Assembly (NCBI GenBank): GCA_944354125.1
Contig: CALVPT010000005.1
Location: 1-64,000 of the forward strand
DNA length: 64,000 bases
Direction: 5' to 3'
Source of the DNA: an uncultured Clostridia bacterium
GTDB lineage: Bacteria > Bacillota > Clostridia > Christensenellales > Borkfalkiaceae
Of this stretch, positions 56,210-64,000 are shown piece after piece (positions within the stretch are counted from its first letter, which is position 1; every line of letters begins with the position of its first letter). Under the pieces are notes generated by a model that did not search any database, was not told the origin of the DNA, and was given only the letters and a program-made list of their open reading frames with translations. The position numbers and the translations under genes are program-made.

Positions 56210-59101
56210 ATGGGACTTTTGAGTTTTTTATCTAACTCTGACAGCCGCCGCGCGGTAAAAAAGCTTGACAAGCTCGCAAGGAAGGTAGAGGAATTAGAAC
56301 CCAAGTATGCCGTCATGAGCGACGAGGAGCTCAAGGCACAGACGGGCATACTTAAAAAGAGACTTGCAGACGGCGAGACGCTGGACGACATAATGTTCGA
56401 TGCGTTTGCCGCCCTCAGGGAAGCCAGCTGGCGAGTGCTTAAGATGAAGCACTTCCACGTGCAGATAATCGGCGGCATATGCCTGCATCAGGGCAGAATT
56501 GCAGAGATGCGTACGGGCGAAGGCAAGACGCTCGTCTCCACGCTCCCCGCATATCTCAACGCGCTTACGGGCAAGGGCGTGCACATAGTCACCGTCAACG
56601 ACTACCTGGCAAGGCGTGATGCCGAGTGGATGGGCAAGGTACACAAGTTCATGGGTCTTACCGTCGGCGTGGTCGTCGCAGGCATGGACGACGAGCAGAA
56701 GAAAAAGGCATACCAGTGCGACATAATCTATGCAACCAACAACGAACTCGGTTTCGACTACCTCAGGGATAATTTAAAGACTTCAATCCCCGCAATGGTT
56801 CAGCGCGAGCTTAACTTCTGCATAATCGACGAAGTCGACTCCATTTTAATCGACGAGGCGAGAACGCCCCTCATAATCTCGGGCAAGGGCGGCGAAAGCT
56901 CAAAGCTCTACGAGGACGTGGACAGATTCGTAAGGACGCTTCACGGCGGCTTCGACGACGACAAGAAGGAGGCGGAGGCAAAGGCGCCCGTCCGCAAGAA
57001 GAAGGGACAGACCTTTACTCCCGAAGAGGAGGAAATTAACCGCAAGCTCGAAGCCATCCGCAAGGACATGGAAAACTGGGACTACATCATCGACCGCAAG
57101 GATAAGTCGGTGACCATAACCGAACTCGGTGCGGAAAAGGCCGAAAAGTTCTTCAATATCAATAACCTCGGCGACATCGAAAACGCAGACCTCAACCATC
57201 ACATTCAGCAGGCGCTCAAGGCGCACGAGCTGTTCAAGAGGGACGAGGACTACATCGTCACCCAGGACGGCGAGATAATGATAGTCGACGAGTTCACGGG
57301 CCGCCTGATGGTCGGCAGAAGATATTCCGACGGACTCCACCAGGCAATCGAGGCAAAGGAGCACGTAAAGGTAAGGGAGGAGAACAAGACGCACGCAACC
57401 GTCACCTTCCAGAACTACTTCAGGCTCTACACCAAGCTCTCGGGCATGACGGGTACGGCAAAGACCGAGGAGGCGGAGTTCCGCACGATATACTCGCTCG
57501 ACGTCGTCGTCATTCCCACCAACAAGCCCATTCAGAGAATTGACGAGCCCGACAAGATTTTCGCAACCGTCGAGAGCAAGAAAAAGGCCATCGTCGAGGA
57601 AGTGGCAAAGCGCCACGCCGTAGGTCAGCCCGTGCTCATCGGTACGGTAACCGTCGACAAGTCGGAAGAGATTTCCAGACTTCTCAGAAGAAACGGCATA
57701 AAGCACAACATCCTTAACGCAAAGAACCACGAAAGAGAAGCCGAGATAGTCGCACAGGCAGGCAGGTACGGCGCGGTGACAATCGCTACCAACATGGCAG
57801 GCCGTGGTACGGATATCCTGCTCGGCGGCAACCCCGAATACCTCGCAAAGAAGCGAATGAGGGAAGAGGGCTACGAACACGACATGATAGAGGTCGCCAT
57901 CTCCTATGCGGACAGACAGTTCACCGAGGAGGAGCAGAAGGCAAGGGACCGCTATGACGAGCTCTATTCCAAGTTCAAGGCTGAAACCGATGCCGAAAAG
58001 GTAAAGGTCATCGAGGCAGGCGGTCTGTGCATACTCGGTACCGAAAGGCACGAATCGCGCCGTATCGACAACCAGCTCCGCGGCCGTGCGGGCCGTCAGG
58101 GCGACGTGGGCGCATCGGTATTCTTCATCTCGCTCGAGGACGACCTTGTAAAGCGTTTCGGCGGCGAAAGACTCAAGAGCATATATACGACGCTCATGGA
58201 CGACGACGAATGCCTCCAGTCCAGGATGCTCAGCCACTCCATAGAGAACGCGCAGAAAGCCATAGAGGGACGTAACTTCGGCATACGTAAGCACACTTTG
58301 CAGTACGACGAGGTGATGAATGAGCAGCGTAAGCTCATATATGCAGAGAGACTCAACGTGCTCAAGGGCGGCGACGTTCACGACCAGATAGTAAAATATA
58401 TTCCCGACTATGTCGAAAAGATTGTCAGGGAGACTGTAAATACCGACGCAATGCCCGAACAGTGGGATGCCGAGGCGCTCAACGCCGCTCTCTTACAGAA
58501 GGTATACCCCGACGAGTGCCAGTTTAAAATAACCCCCGAAATTCTTGAAAGATGGGATTACGAGGCGGCAATAAAGAAGATTTCGAAGGAAGTTGCAAAG
58601 GCTTACGAGCAGAAGATTGTAAACATCTCCGAGGAGACAAACGGTCAGATAGACTATCACCAGATAGAGCGCAACGAACTGCTCCGCGCCGTAGACAGAC
58701 ATTGGATAGACCATATCGACGCGATGGACCAGCTCCGCAAGGGCATAGGCTTAAGGGGCTATGCGCAGCAGGATCCCATCATAGCCTACAAGCAGGAAGG
58801 CCACGAGATGTTCGAAGAGATGATAGAGCGCATCCAGACCGTCACCGTTTCAAGGCTTCTTAAGGGCAGAATCATAAAGGTTCCCGCAATGCCCCAGAGG
58901 GCGCCGCAGAGGCCTGTTCCTCCCGTAAGGCAGGTTCGTCCTCAGGCTCAGGCGGCACAGGCCGCAGGCGCACAGGCTGCAAACGCACCCCGTCCCCAGG
59001 CGGCTCAGCCCCTTCGTCCCTACCAGCCCAAGCCCGTAGACGACAAGGGCAACTTCGTGCCCGAAGGTACGCAGATTCACCGCCCCAAGGACAACAAGTA
59101 A
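56210..59101 (+). CDS. secA: preprotein translocase ATPase SecA
   Basis: SecA drives protein export through SecYEG. The 963-residue protein has Walker A MRTGEGKTLV (near 100), the DEVDSILIDEARTPL motif (near 207), the preprotein-crosslinking domain, second nucleotide-binding fold (MAGRGTDILLGGNPEY), helical wing and two-helix finger. The last 65 residues (from about 893) are a low-complexity tail of Pro, Gln, Ala and Arg; the usual C-terminal zinc-binding segment (CxCxSGKKYKxCHG) is absent. It has its own promoter. Confidence 0.97.
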   Translation: MGLLSFLSNSDSRRAVKKLDKLARKVEELEPKYAVMSDEELKAQTGILKKRLADGETLDDIMFDAFAALREASWRVLKMKHFHVQIIGGICLHQGRIAEMRTGEGKTLVSTLPAYLNALTGKGVHIVTVNDYLARRDAEWMGKVHKFMGLTVGVVVAGMDDEQKKKAYQCDIIYATNNELGFDYLRDNLKTSIPAMVQRELNFCIIDEVDSILIDEARTPLIISGKGGESSKLYEDVDRFVRTLHGGFDDDKKEAEAKAPVRKKKGQTFTPEEEEINRKLEAIRKDMENWDYIIDRKDKSVTITELGAEKAEKFFNINNLGDIENADLNHHIQQALKAHELFKRDEDYIVTQDGEIMIVDEFTGRLMVGRRYSDGLHQAIEAKEHVKVREENKTHATVTFQNYFRLYTKLSGMTGTAKTEEAEFRTIYSLDVVVIPTNKPIQRIDEPDKIFATVESKKKAIVEEVAKRHAVGQPVLIGTVTVDKSEEISRLLRRNGIKHNILNAKNHEREAEIVAQAGRYGAVTIATNMAGRGTDILLGGNPEYLAKKRMREEGYEHDMIEVAISYADRQFTEEEQKARDRYDELYSKFKAETDAEKVKVIEAGGLCILGTERHESRRIDNQLRGRAGRQGDVGASVFFISLEDDLVKRFGGERLKSIYTTLMDDDECLQSRMLSHSIENAQKAIEGRNFGIRKHTLQYDEVMNEQRKLIYAERLNVLKGGDVHDQIVKYIPDYVEKIVRETVNTDAMPEQWDAEALNAALLQKVYPDECQFKITPEILERWDYEAAIKKISKEVAKAYEQKIVNISEETNGQIDYHQIERNELLRAVDRHWIDHIDAMDQLRKGIGLRGYAQQDPIIAYKQEGHEMFEEMIERIQTVTVSRLLKGRIIKVPAMPQRAPQRPVPPVRQVRPQAQAAQAAGAQAANAPRPQAAQPLRPYQPKPVDDKGNFVPEGTQIHRPKDNK

Positions 59102-59109
59102 TTAAAATT

Positions 59110-59128
59110 GGTGCGGCACTATGCCGCA
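59110..59128 (+). repeat. short intergenic hairpin, copy 2
   Basis: GGTGCGGCACTATGCCGCA, one base different from the hairpin at 6110-6128. It lies between secA and prfB inside what looks like one transcript. Confidence 0.5.
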
Positions 59129-59142
59129 TATAACGGATATTT

Positions 59143-60243
59143 ATGTTCAAAGCAGACGATTACAGATTAAGACTTAAATCGCTTTCGGAAACGCTTGCCG
59201 AAGCAAAATATGCCCTCGACATCGACAACCTCGGCGGCAAGCTGGAGGAGCTCAAAAAGGAGCAGGAAAAGCCTGAGGTGTGGCAGGACCTCGAAAAGTC
59301 CAAGCACATCGGCAGGGAGATTTCCTCTATCGAAAACAAGATAGCCAGCTATAAAAAGGGCGAGTCGGCAATACAGGACGCGCTGGCGTTTATCGACCTC
59401 ATAGAGGAGGCCGACGACGAGAGCCTCATTCCCGAGCTCGAGGGAATGATAACGTCGGCGGAAAACGACATTGAGGAGATGCGCATACGCGCGCTGCTGA
59501 AGGGCAAGTATGACGCCAACAATGCCATTTTGAACCTGCATGCAGGCGCAGGCGGCACCGAGGCATGCGACTGGACGCAGATGCTTTACAGAATGTACTT
59601 AAGGTACTGCGAAAAGTCAGGTTTCAAGGTCACAGAACTCGACCTTGAAAACGGCGACGAGGCAGGCATAAAGTCGGTTTCCTTCAGGGTGGAGGGCGAA
59701 AACGCCTACGGCTTTTTAAAGGCGGAAAAGGGCGTGCACAGACTTGTACGAATTTCACCCTTCGATGCAAATAAGCGCCGCCATACTTCGTTTGCCTCGC
59801 TCGAGGTAATGCCCGAAGTGGACGATGCCGGCGAAGTCGAAATCCGCGACGAGGATATAAGGATAGACGTCTACCGTTCGTCTGGCGCTGGCGGACAGAA
59901 GGTCAACAAGACCGAAACGGCGATAAGAATCACCCACTTCCCTACGGGCATTGTCGTCACCTGCCAGAACGAGAGAAGCCAGCTCCAGAACAAGGAGATG
60001 GCGTTCCAGTATCTTCGCGCAAAGCTCATCGAAAGGCAGATTGCCGAGAGAGAGGCGGCAGATGCCGAACTCAAGGGCGAAATCAAAAAAATCGAATGGG
60101 GCAGCCAGATCCGCTCCTATGTATTCTGCCCTTACACGCTTGTAAAGGACCATCGTACGGGATACGAGAGCACCAACATTCAGGCGGTAATGGACGGAGA
60201 TATCCAGGGCTTTATAATCGACTACCTCAAGAAGACCGTTTAA
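59143..60243 (+). CDS. prfB: peptide chain release factor 2
   Basis: RF2 recognises UGA and UAA stops and triggers peptide release. The 366-residue protein has the SPF recognition motif in RISPFDANKRRHTSF and the catalytic GGQ at 250-252. The gene is one open frame: the usual programmed +1 frameshift near codon 25 (CTT TGA) is absent; the region reads TAT GCC CTC GAC. RF2 levels are therefore not controlled by that mechanism here. It is 41 bases after secA. Confidence 0.96.
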   Translation: MFKADDYRLRLKSLSETLAEAKYALDIDNLGGKLEELKKEQEKPEVWQDLEKSKHIGREISSIENKIASYKKGESAIQDALAFIDLIEEADDESLIPELEGMITSAENDIEEMRIRALLKGKYDANNAILNLHAGAGGTEACDWTQMLYRMYLRYCEKSGFKVTELDLENGDEAGIKSVSFRVEGENAYGFLKAEKGVHRLVRISPFDANKRRHTSFASLEVMPEVDDAGEVEIRDEDIRIDVYRSSGAGGQKVNKTETAIRITHFPTGIVVTCQNERSQLQNKEMAFQYLRAKLIERQIAEREAADAELKGEIKKIEWGSQIRSYVFCPYTLVKDHRTGYESTNIQAVMDGDIQGFIIDYLKKTV

Positions 60244-60262
60244 AATAAGGAGGTATTTACCT

Positions 60263-60682
60263 ATGGAAAATAATCAGAAAACGGCATATGAAACCGCGGC
60301 AAAGGAGTTGGGCGAAAGACTTGTGGCGCTCTACAAAAAGCGCTTCTTCCCCAGAGACGGAAAGGCCTTTGCCGAAATGCTCTTCACCGCGGGCGTGGAG
60401 GCAGGCTCGCTCATTCAGGCCATGTCTCAGCTCACCGACAGGGAGCTGAAGATAGAGACCGCCAACGAGGCGCTCCTGCAGATAAGCCGCGCGGAGTACA
60501 TACTCGGTATTATGTGTTCGGCAAAATACTATACGGCAAGCGAGGCGTATGACCTCAAAAGCTATATGGTCAAGGTAAAAGACAGCCTCAAGGCGCTCCT
60601 TAAAAACGTGCAGGACGCTGCGCGCATAAGACAGGCGCGCCCCTTCGGCAGCTCAAACGACGGGTTTGACGAGCTCGTCTGA
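60263..60682 (+). CDS. four-helix-bundle-like hypothetical protein
   Basis: A 139-residue protein predicted to be all-helical. ETANEALLQISRAEYILGIM and SYMVKVKDSLKALLKNVQDA recall the four-helix bundle family (S23/IVP type), whose members have no established function. No signal or membrane segment. AAGGAGG precedes the start, 19 bases after prfB, and a hairpin terminator follows. The family assignment is tentative. Confidence 0.65.
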   Translation: MENNQKTAYETAAKELGERLVALYKKRFFPRDGKAFAEMLFTAGVEAGSLIQAMSQLTDRELKIETANEALLQISRAEYILGIMCSAKYYTASEAYDLKSYMVKVKDSLKALLKNVQDAARIRQARPFGSSNDGFDELV

Positions 60683-60697
60683 TAAATCACGGAATTT

Positions 60698-60725
60698 CAG
60701 GCGCATTTGAAAGTGCGCCTGTTTT
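60698..60725 (+). terminator. terminator immediately before tsaD
   Basis: An 8-bp stem CAGGCGCA/TGCGCCTG (60698-60705 with 60714-60721) is followed by TTTT. It ends only 6 bases before the tsaD ATG, which then has no visible ribosome binding site. Confidence 0.7.
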
Positions 60726-60731
60726 GCAATT

Positions 60732-61769
60732 ATGTACGATATCGAAAACTATAAAATAAAGGCACGTCCCGTCATTCTCGCGCTCGAGTCGAGTTGCGAC
60801 GAGACGGCGTGCGCCATAATCAGGGGAAGGGAGGTGCTCGCAGACGCCATAATCTCGTCGGCGGACACCCAGGCGCTCTACGGCGGCGTCGTGCCCGAAA
60901 TTGCCAGCCGCGCCCATACCGATGCGGTCGACGAAGTGGTCCGCCGCGCCCTCGCCCAGGCCGGGCTCAGGAGTGCTGACATCGACGCCGTGGCTGTCAC
61001 ATACGGTGCGGGACTTCTCGGCGCGCTCCTCGTCGGACTGTCGTTTGCAAAGTCGTTTGCATTCGCGCTCAACGTGCCGCTTATTGCCGTAAACCACATT
61101 CGCGGCCACATAGCCGCGGCATATCTCGAGGATATCAACCTCGAACCGCCCTTTATCACGCTGCTCGCAAGCGGAGGGCATACGGCAATTCTGCATACAA
61201 AGAGCTATTCGGAGAGCGAGGTGCTCGGCTCGACCTGCGACGATGCCGTCGGCGAGGCGTTCGACAAGGTCGCAAGGGTGCTCTCTCTGCCCTATCCCGG
61301 CGGTCCCAACGTGCAGAAGATGGCGGAGGGCGGCAGCTTTTGCGTTCCTCTCCCGTCGGCTCTCGTCCGTCACGGCGACGGCATGACCTTTTCATACAGC
61401 GGACTCAAGACGGCGGTAATAAATTACTGTCATACGCTCGAACAGAAGGGGCAGAGGGTCAATAAACACGACGTGGCGGCGTCCTTCCAGAAGGCGGCGA
61501 TAGATCCTCTCGTCATAAAGACGGTCGAAAGCGCCGAAAAACTGGGCATAAAGACAATAACGGCGGGCGGTGGAGTCGTCGCAAACGACTATCTTCGCAG
61601 CACGCTTTCGGCAATGTGCGAGAGCAAGGGCATAAAGCTCGTTCTGCCTGCAAAACGCAGGTGTACGGACAACGCCTGCATGATAGCCGCCGAGGGACTC
61701 AATATGTATCTTTCGGGCAAGTTTGCGCCCATGTCGGTAAACGCAAAGGCGGCAATTCCGCTCAGATAA
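60732..61769 (+). CDS. tsaD: tRNA N6-adenosine threonylcarbamoyltransferase TsaD
   Basis: TsaD transfers threonylcarbamoyl to A37 of tRNAs reading ANN codons. The 345-residue ASKHA-fold protein has ILALESSCDETACAII, the metal-binding VNHIRGHIAAAYL, LLASGGHT and GGGVVANDYLR. Length is normal. The start has no ribosome binding site because a hairpin terminator ends 6 bases upstream, but no other in-frame start fits the family N-terminus. Confidence 0.95.
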   Translation: MYDIENYKIKARPVILALESSCDETACAIIRGREVLADAIISSADTQALYGGVVPEIASRAHTDAVDEVVRRALAQAGLRSADIDAVAVTYGAGLLGALLVGLSFAKSFAFALNVPLIAVNHIRGHIAAAYLEDINLEPPFITLLASGGHTAILHTKSYSESEVLGSTCDDAVGEAFDKVARVLSLPYPGGPNVQKMAEGGSFCVPLPSALVRHGDGMTFSYSGLKTAVINYCHTLEQKGQRVNKHDVAASFQKAAIDPLVIKTVESAEKLGIKTITAGGGVVANDYLRSTLSAMCESKGIKLVLPAKRRCTDNACMIAAEGLNMYLSGKFAPMSVNAKAAIPLR

Positions 61770-61800
61770 ATTATTTAGATAAGAGGGAAGAGAAAATTTT

Positions 61801-62982
61801 ATGGCAGGGAAAGTTGTGTTCTGCGACGGAGAGGACATCTGCGTCTTTGACGGGCAGAAGGTCGAAAGATACGCGAGCGCGTACATAACACGATTCAGGG
61901 ACAGCGCCATAGCCAGCGCTCGCAATAAGGAGTGGAAGAATTCGTCAAACGCCCTCTATCGTTCGGAATTTTTCAGCTCGGGCGGCGAGGAAAATCTCAT
62001 CGGCAACGTCACGTCGGCATTTTTTATAAGTCAGGACGAGGTAGTCTATACATTCACGATAGACAATTCGTCGGGCATATACAAAAAGAGCCTTTCTGAC
62101 GAAAAACTCATTGAATCTCACGTCGTCAACTCGACCTCTAATGCCTATGTCGGCGGTAGCTATGACGACAGGAGCGGCACGCTCGCAGTCGCGTTAAGGA
62201 GCGGATATTACAATTCCTCGGTCGCGCTTTTCGACATGAAAACGTGTGACTATAAGACTTATACCGAGGGCGACACTCTTGACGAAGACCCCTACATATG
62301 CCCCGACGAACGCAATACAATCTACTATTCCTCGCGCGGAGTGGGCAGGGATATGCAGGGCAATTTTGTCGCCTTTTCGCCTGCCGAAATATACAGGCTT
62401 GACATCGGCAGAGTAAAAGTAGATCTCGTCAAGTCGGATGAAAAATACAGCTATTTCAAGCCCAAGTGTCGCGGCGGCAAGCTTTACTGCATAAAGGCGC
62501 CTGCATCTCAGGGCAAGGGTAACGTCATTCTGGACATAGTGCTAATTCCCTGGCGCATACTTCAGGCAATCGTCGGCTTTTTTCAGGTATTCGTGCACGC
62601 CTTTACGGGCAAGTCCATGACGAGCGGCGGCGATAACCCCGCAATGGGCAGAAAGGTAGACGGAAGAAAGCTGATAATTTCCGGCAACCTCGTAGACGTG
62701 GAAAAAGAGGCGAAGAAAAACGCCTCTAAGCGTGATACCGACTACGGACTCGTTCCGTCGTCGTGGCAGCTCATCGAAGTTGAAAGCGGAAAGGTAATAA
62801 AGAGCGGAATAGCTGACTTCGACATAGCTGACGACGGCGCTATCTATGCCACTAACGGCAGAAGAATCTTTGAAATCAGGCAAAATTCCTGTAAAAAGAT
62901 CTGCGATGCCTCCGCCTGCTTTGCAATATCCTGCAAAAAGACATTCGATGGCGGTACGGACAATATCTTCGACCCCTCTTAA
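61801..62982 (+). CDS. hypothetical beta-propeller-like protein
   Basis: A 393-residue protein of unknown function. Repeated blocks such as YVGGSYDDRSGTLAVALRS, DPYICPDERNTIYYSSRG and DFDIADDGAIYATNG resemble blades of a TolB/WD-like propeller. A hydrophobic stretch at about 242-266 (VILDIVLIPWRILQAIVGFF) interrupts them and could bind or cross the membrane. There is no signal peptide. AAGAGGGAAG precedes the ATG, 31 bases after tsaD, so it is probably cotranscribed with it. Confidence 0.6.
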   Translation: MAGKVVFCDGEDICVFDGQKVERYASAYITRFRDSAIASARNKEWKNSSNALYRSEFFSSGGEENLIGNVTSAFFISQDEVVYTFTIDNSSGIYKKSLSDEKLIESHVVNSTSNAYVGGSYDDRSGTLAVALRSGYYNSSVALFDMKTCDYKTYTEGDTLDEDPYICPDERNTIYYSSRGVGRDMQGNFVAFSPAEIYRLDIGRVKVDLVKSDEKYSYFKPKCRGGKLYCIKAPASQGKGNVILDIVLIPWRILQAIVGFFQVFVHAFTGKSMTSGGDNPAMGRKVDGRKLIISGNLVDVEKEAKKNASKRDTDYGLVPSSWQLIEVESGKVIKSGIADFDIADDGAIYATNGRRIFEIRQNSCKKICDASACFAISCKKTFDGGTDNIFDPS

Positions 62983-62998
62983 ATTTGCAAAAAATCGC

Positions 62999-63027
62999 TT
63001 TACTTTTTGCGCGCGGTTTAATATAAT
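62999..63027 (+). promoter_or_regulatory. promoter of the T-box/ileS transcript
   Basis: TTTACT (62999-63004) and TATAAT (63022-63027) with a 17-base spacer. Confidence 0.7.
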
Positions 63028-63054
63028 ATAGTCATACAACTTAATTCAAAGGCT

Positions 63055-63285
63055 ATGACAAAGGACAACGCCCCGTATTTTAATCTTTCAGAGAGCTCTT
63101 GGTTGGTGCGAAAGAGCAGGTCGGATACGGCAGAAATCACCTTTCAGCCTGTCGCCCGAAAGCATAAAAGGATAGGGCGGCACGGATTCGCAACCCGTAA
63201 CCAGTTGCGGCAAATGTCAGTTTGTTTTGGTGGTAATAAGCACTTATAAGGGTGTCCGAAATGACGGATGCCCTTTTTGCATATC
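63055..63285 (+). promoter_or_regulatory. T-box riboswitch, isoleucine specifier
   Basis: The leader has the T-box stem I features AGAGAGCTCTTGGTTGGTGC and GCGAAAGAGCAGG, and a specifier loop with GAAATCACC whose ATC (63136-63138) is an isoleucine codon. The T-loop region reads TGGTGGTAATAAGC; TGGT can pair with the ACCA end of tRNA-Ile, but the rest departs from the usual ACCGCG. A terminator (GGGTGTCCG with CGGATGCCC, then TTTTT) follows at about 63249-63279. Uncharged tRNA-Ile would prevent termination and allow ileS expression. An open frame inside it is not a gene. Confidence 0.9.
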
Positions 63286-63325
63286 TATCGCCCTCAATTT
63301 CCGAAAATCAATAAAGGAGCTATAT

Positions 63326-64000
63326 ATGTACAAAAAGGTAGACACTTCTTTGAACTTCATCGAAAGAGAGAAGGAGATAATCGACTTCTGGAAGAAGAAC
63401 GACGTCTTTGAAAAGTCTGTAGAAAAGAATGTCGGCGGTCAGGAGTTTTCCTTCTATGACGGCCCCCCTACGGCCAACGGCAAGCCGCATATCGGGCATA
63501 TTTTAACGCGCGTAATGAAGGACATAATCCCCCGTTACCGCACAATGAAGGGCTATCACGTATTGAGAAAGGCCGGCTGGGATACGCACGGTCTGCCCGT
63601 CGAGCTCGAGGTCGAAAAGTCGCTCGGCATAGACGGCAAGCCCCAGATAGAGAGCTACGGCATAGAGCCGTTCATCAAGCAGTGCAAGCAGTCTGTATGG
63701 AAGTACAAGAGCGAGTGGGAAAAGATGAGCGACCGCGTCGGCTACTGGGTCGACATGGACAATCCCTACGTCACCTACGACGACAAGTATATAGAGTCCG
63801 AATGGTGGGCGCTCAAGGAGATGAACAAGAAGGGACTTCTCTATAAGGGTCACAAGATAGTTCCCTATTGCCCCCGTTGCGGCACGGCGCTGTCCTCTCA
63901 CGAGGTTGCGCAGGGCTACAAGACGGTAAAGGAAAACTCGGTAGTTGCGCGCTTCAAGGTAAAGGGTCAGGATAACCTGTACATTCTCGCGTGGACGACC
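63326..64000 (+). CDS. ileS: isoleucyl-tRNA synthetase (5' part)
   Basis: The first 225 residues of IleS, cut off by the window end. The class I signature PHIGH is at 54-58 in [17 protein letters not shown], followed by [16 protein letters not shown] and the zinc-like [13 protein letters not shown], all typical of IleS. AAAGGAG precedes the ATG 63326. Expression is controlled by the T-box upstream. Confidence 0.97.
   Translation, partial: MYKKVDTSLNFIEREKEIIDFWKKNDVFEKSVEKNVGGQEFSFYDGPPTANGKPHIGHILTRVMKDIIPRYRTMKGYHVLRKAGWDTHGLPVELEVEKSLGIDGKPQIESYGIEPFIKQCKQSVWKYKSEWEKMSDRVGYWVDMDNPYVTYDDKYIESEWWALKEMNKKGLLYKGHKIVPYCPRCGTALSSHEVAQGYKTVKENSVVARFKVKGQDNLYILAWTT

Noticed and set aside
63055..63249. 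64-residue frame upstream of ileS
   Set aside because: It lies entirely within the T-box leader RNA.

Overview
The window looks like a chromosomal stretch of a Gram-positive, low-to-mid GC Clostridia-type bacterium, probably an uncultured gut lineage (a Christensenellales/Borkfalkiaceae-like organism would fit; this is inference). Reasons: Firmicutes gene orders (plsX-rnc-smc-ftsY, rpoB-rpoC), a T-box leader on ileS, an M-box leader on mgtA, strong TTGACA/TATAAT promoters, AGGAGG-type ribosome binding sites, a LytTR two-component pair, RqcP and a PocR-AraC regulator. There is no clear phage, integrase, insertion sequence or CRISPR array.

Layout. 1-820: a tRNA-Ser gene with a cluster of tRNA-end repeats and hairpins. 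820-7114: plsX, rnc, smc, ftsY. 7145-8171: a decayed acetyltransferase start, then (minus) rubrerythrin with two tiny overlapping reading frames. 8314-14175 (minus): rqcP, yitT, ispDF, radA, a cytidylate-kinase-like gene and a MATE exporter, mostly overlapping or tightly spaced. 14200-22336: rpoB and rpoC behind a long leader. 22383-26881: an unknown helical protein, rubredoxin, a DUF134-NifX fusion with a His-rich tail, the DUF368 lipid-carrier transporter, a lone Wzz-like protein and a small conserved-looking protein. 27022-27104: tRNA-Leu, followed by a repeat related to the one beside tRNA-Ser. 27598-38178: a LytTR regulator/histidine kinase pair followed by a polysaccharide locus with two domain-permuted, membrane-anchored GH3 enzymes around a lipoprotein. 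38322-39980: a sugar O-acetyltransferase and a CPBP protease. 40271-43557: the Mg2+ pump mgtA behind an unusually complex leader. 43756-49172: a xylose/xyloside operon (xylA, xylB, GH43) with a divergent PocR-AraC regulator. 49185-55889: a tiny membrane protein, a type IIA topoisomerase pair and adenine deaminase. 56074-64000: secA, prfB, a four-helix protein, tsaD, a predicted propeller protein, and a T-box-controlled ileS cut by the window end.

How the parts fit. Most of the window is housekeeping: lipid and isoprenoid precursors, RNA polymerase, chromosome segregation, protein export, translation and tRNA modification. The accessory parts are plant-polysaccharide use (GH3 pair, GH43, xylAB), redox or metal handling (rubrerythrin, rubredoxin, DUF134-NifX) and Mg2+ uptake. 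The most unusual signals are the mgtA leader (M-box, two terminators, two small reading frames and a long-range 17-bp pairing), the nested small frames after rubrerythrin, a structured repeat seen just downstream of two unrelated tRNA genes, a DUF134-NifX fusion with an internal ribosome binding site, and an RNase III lacking one canonical catalytic aspartate.
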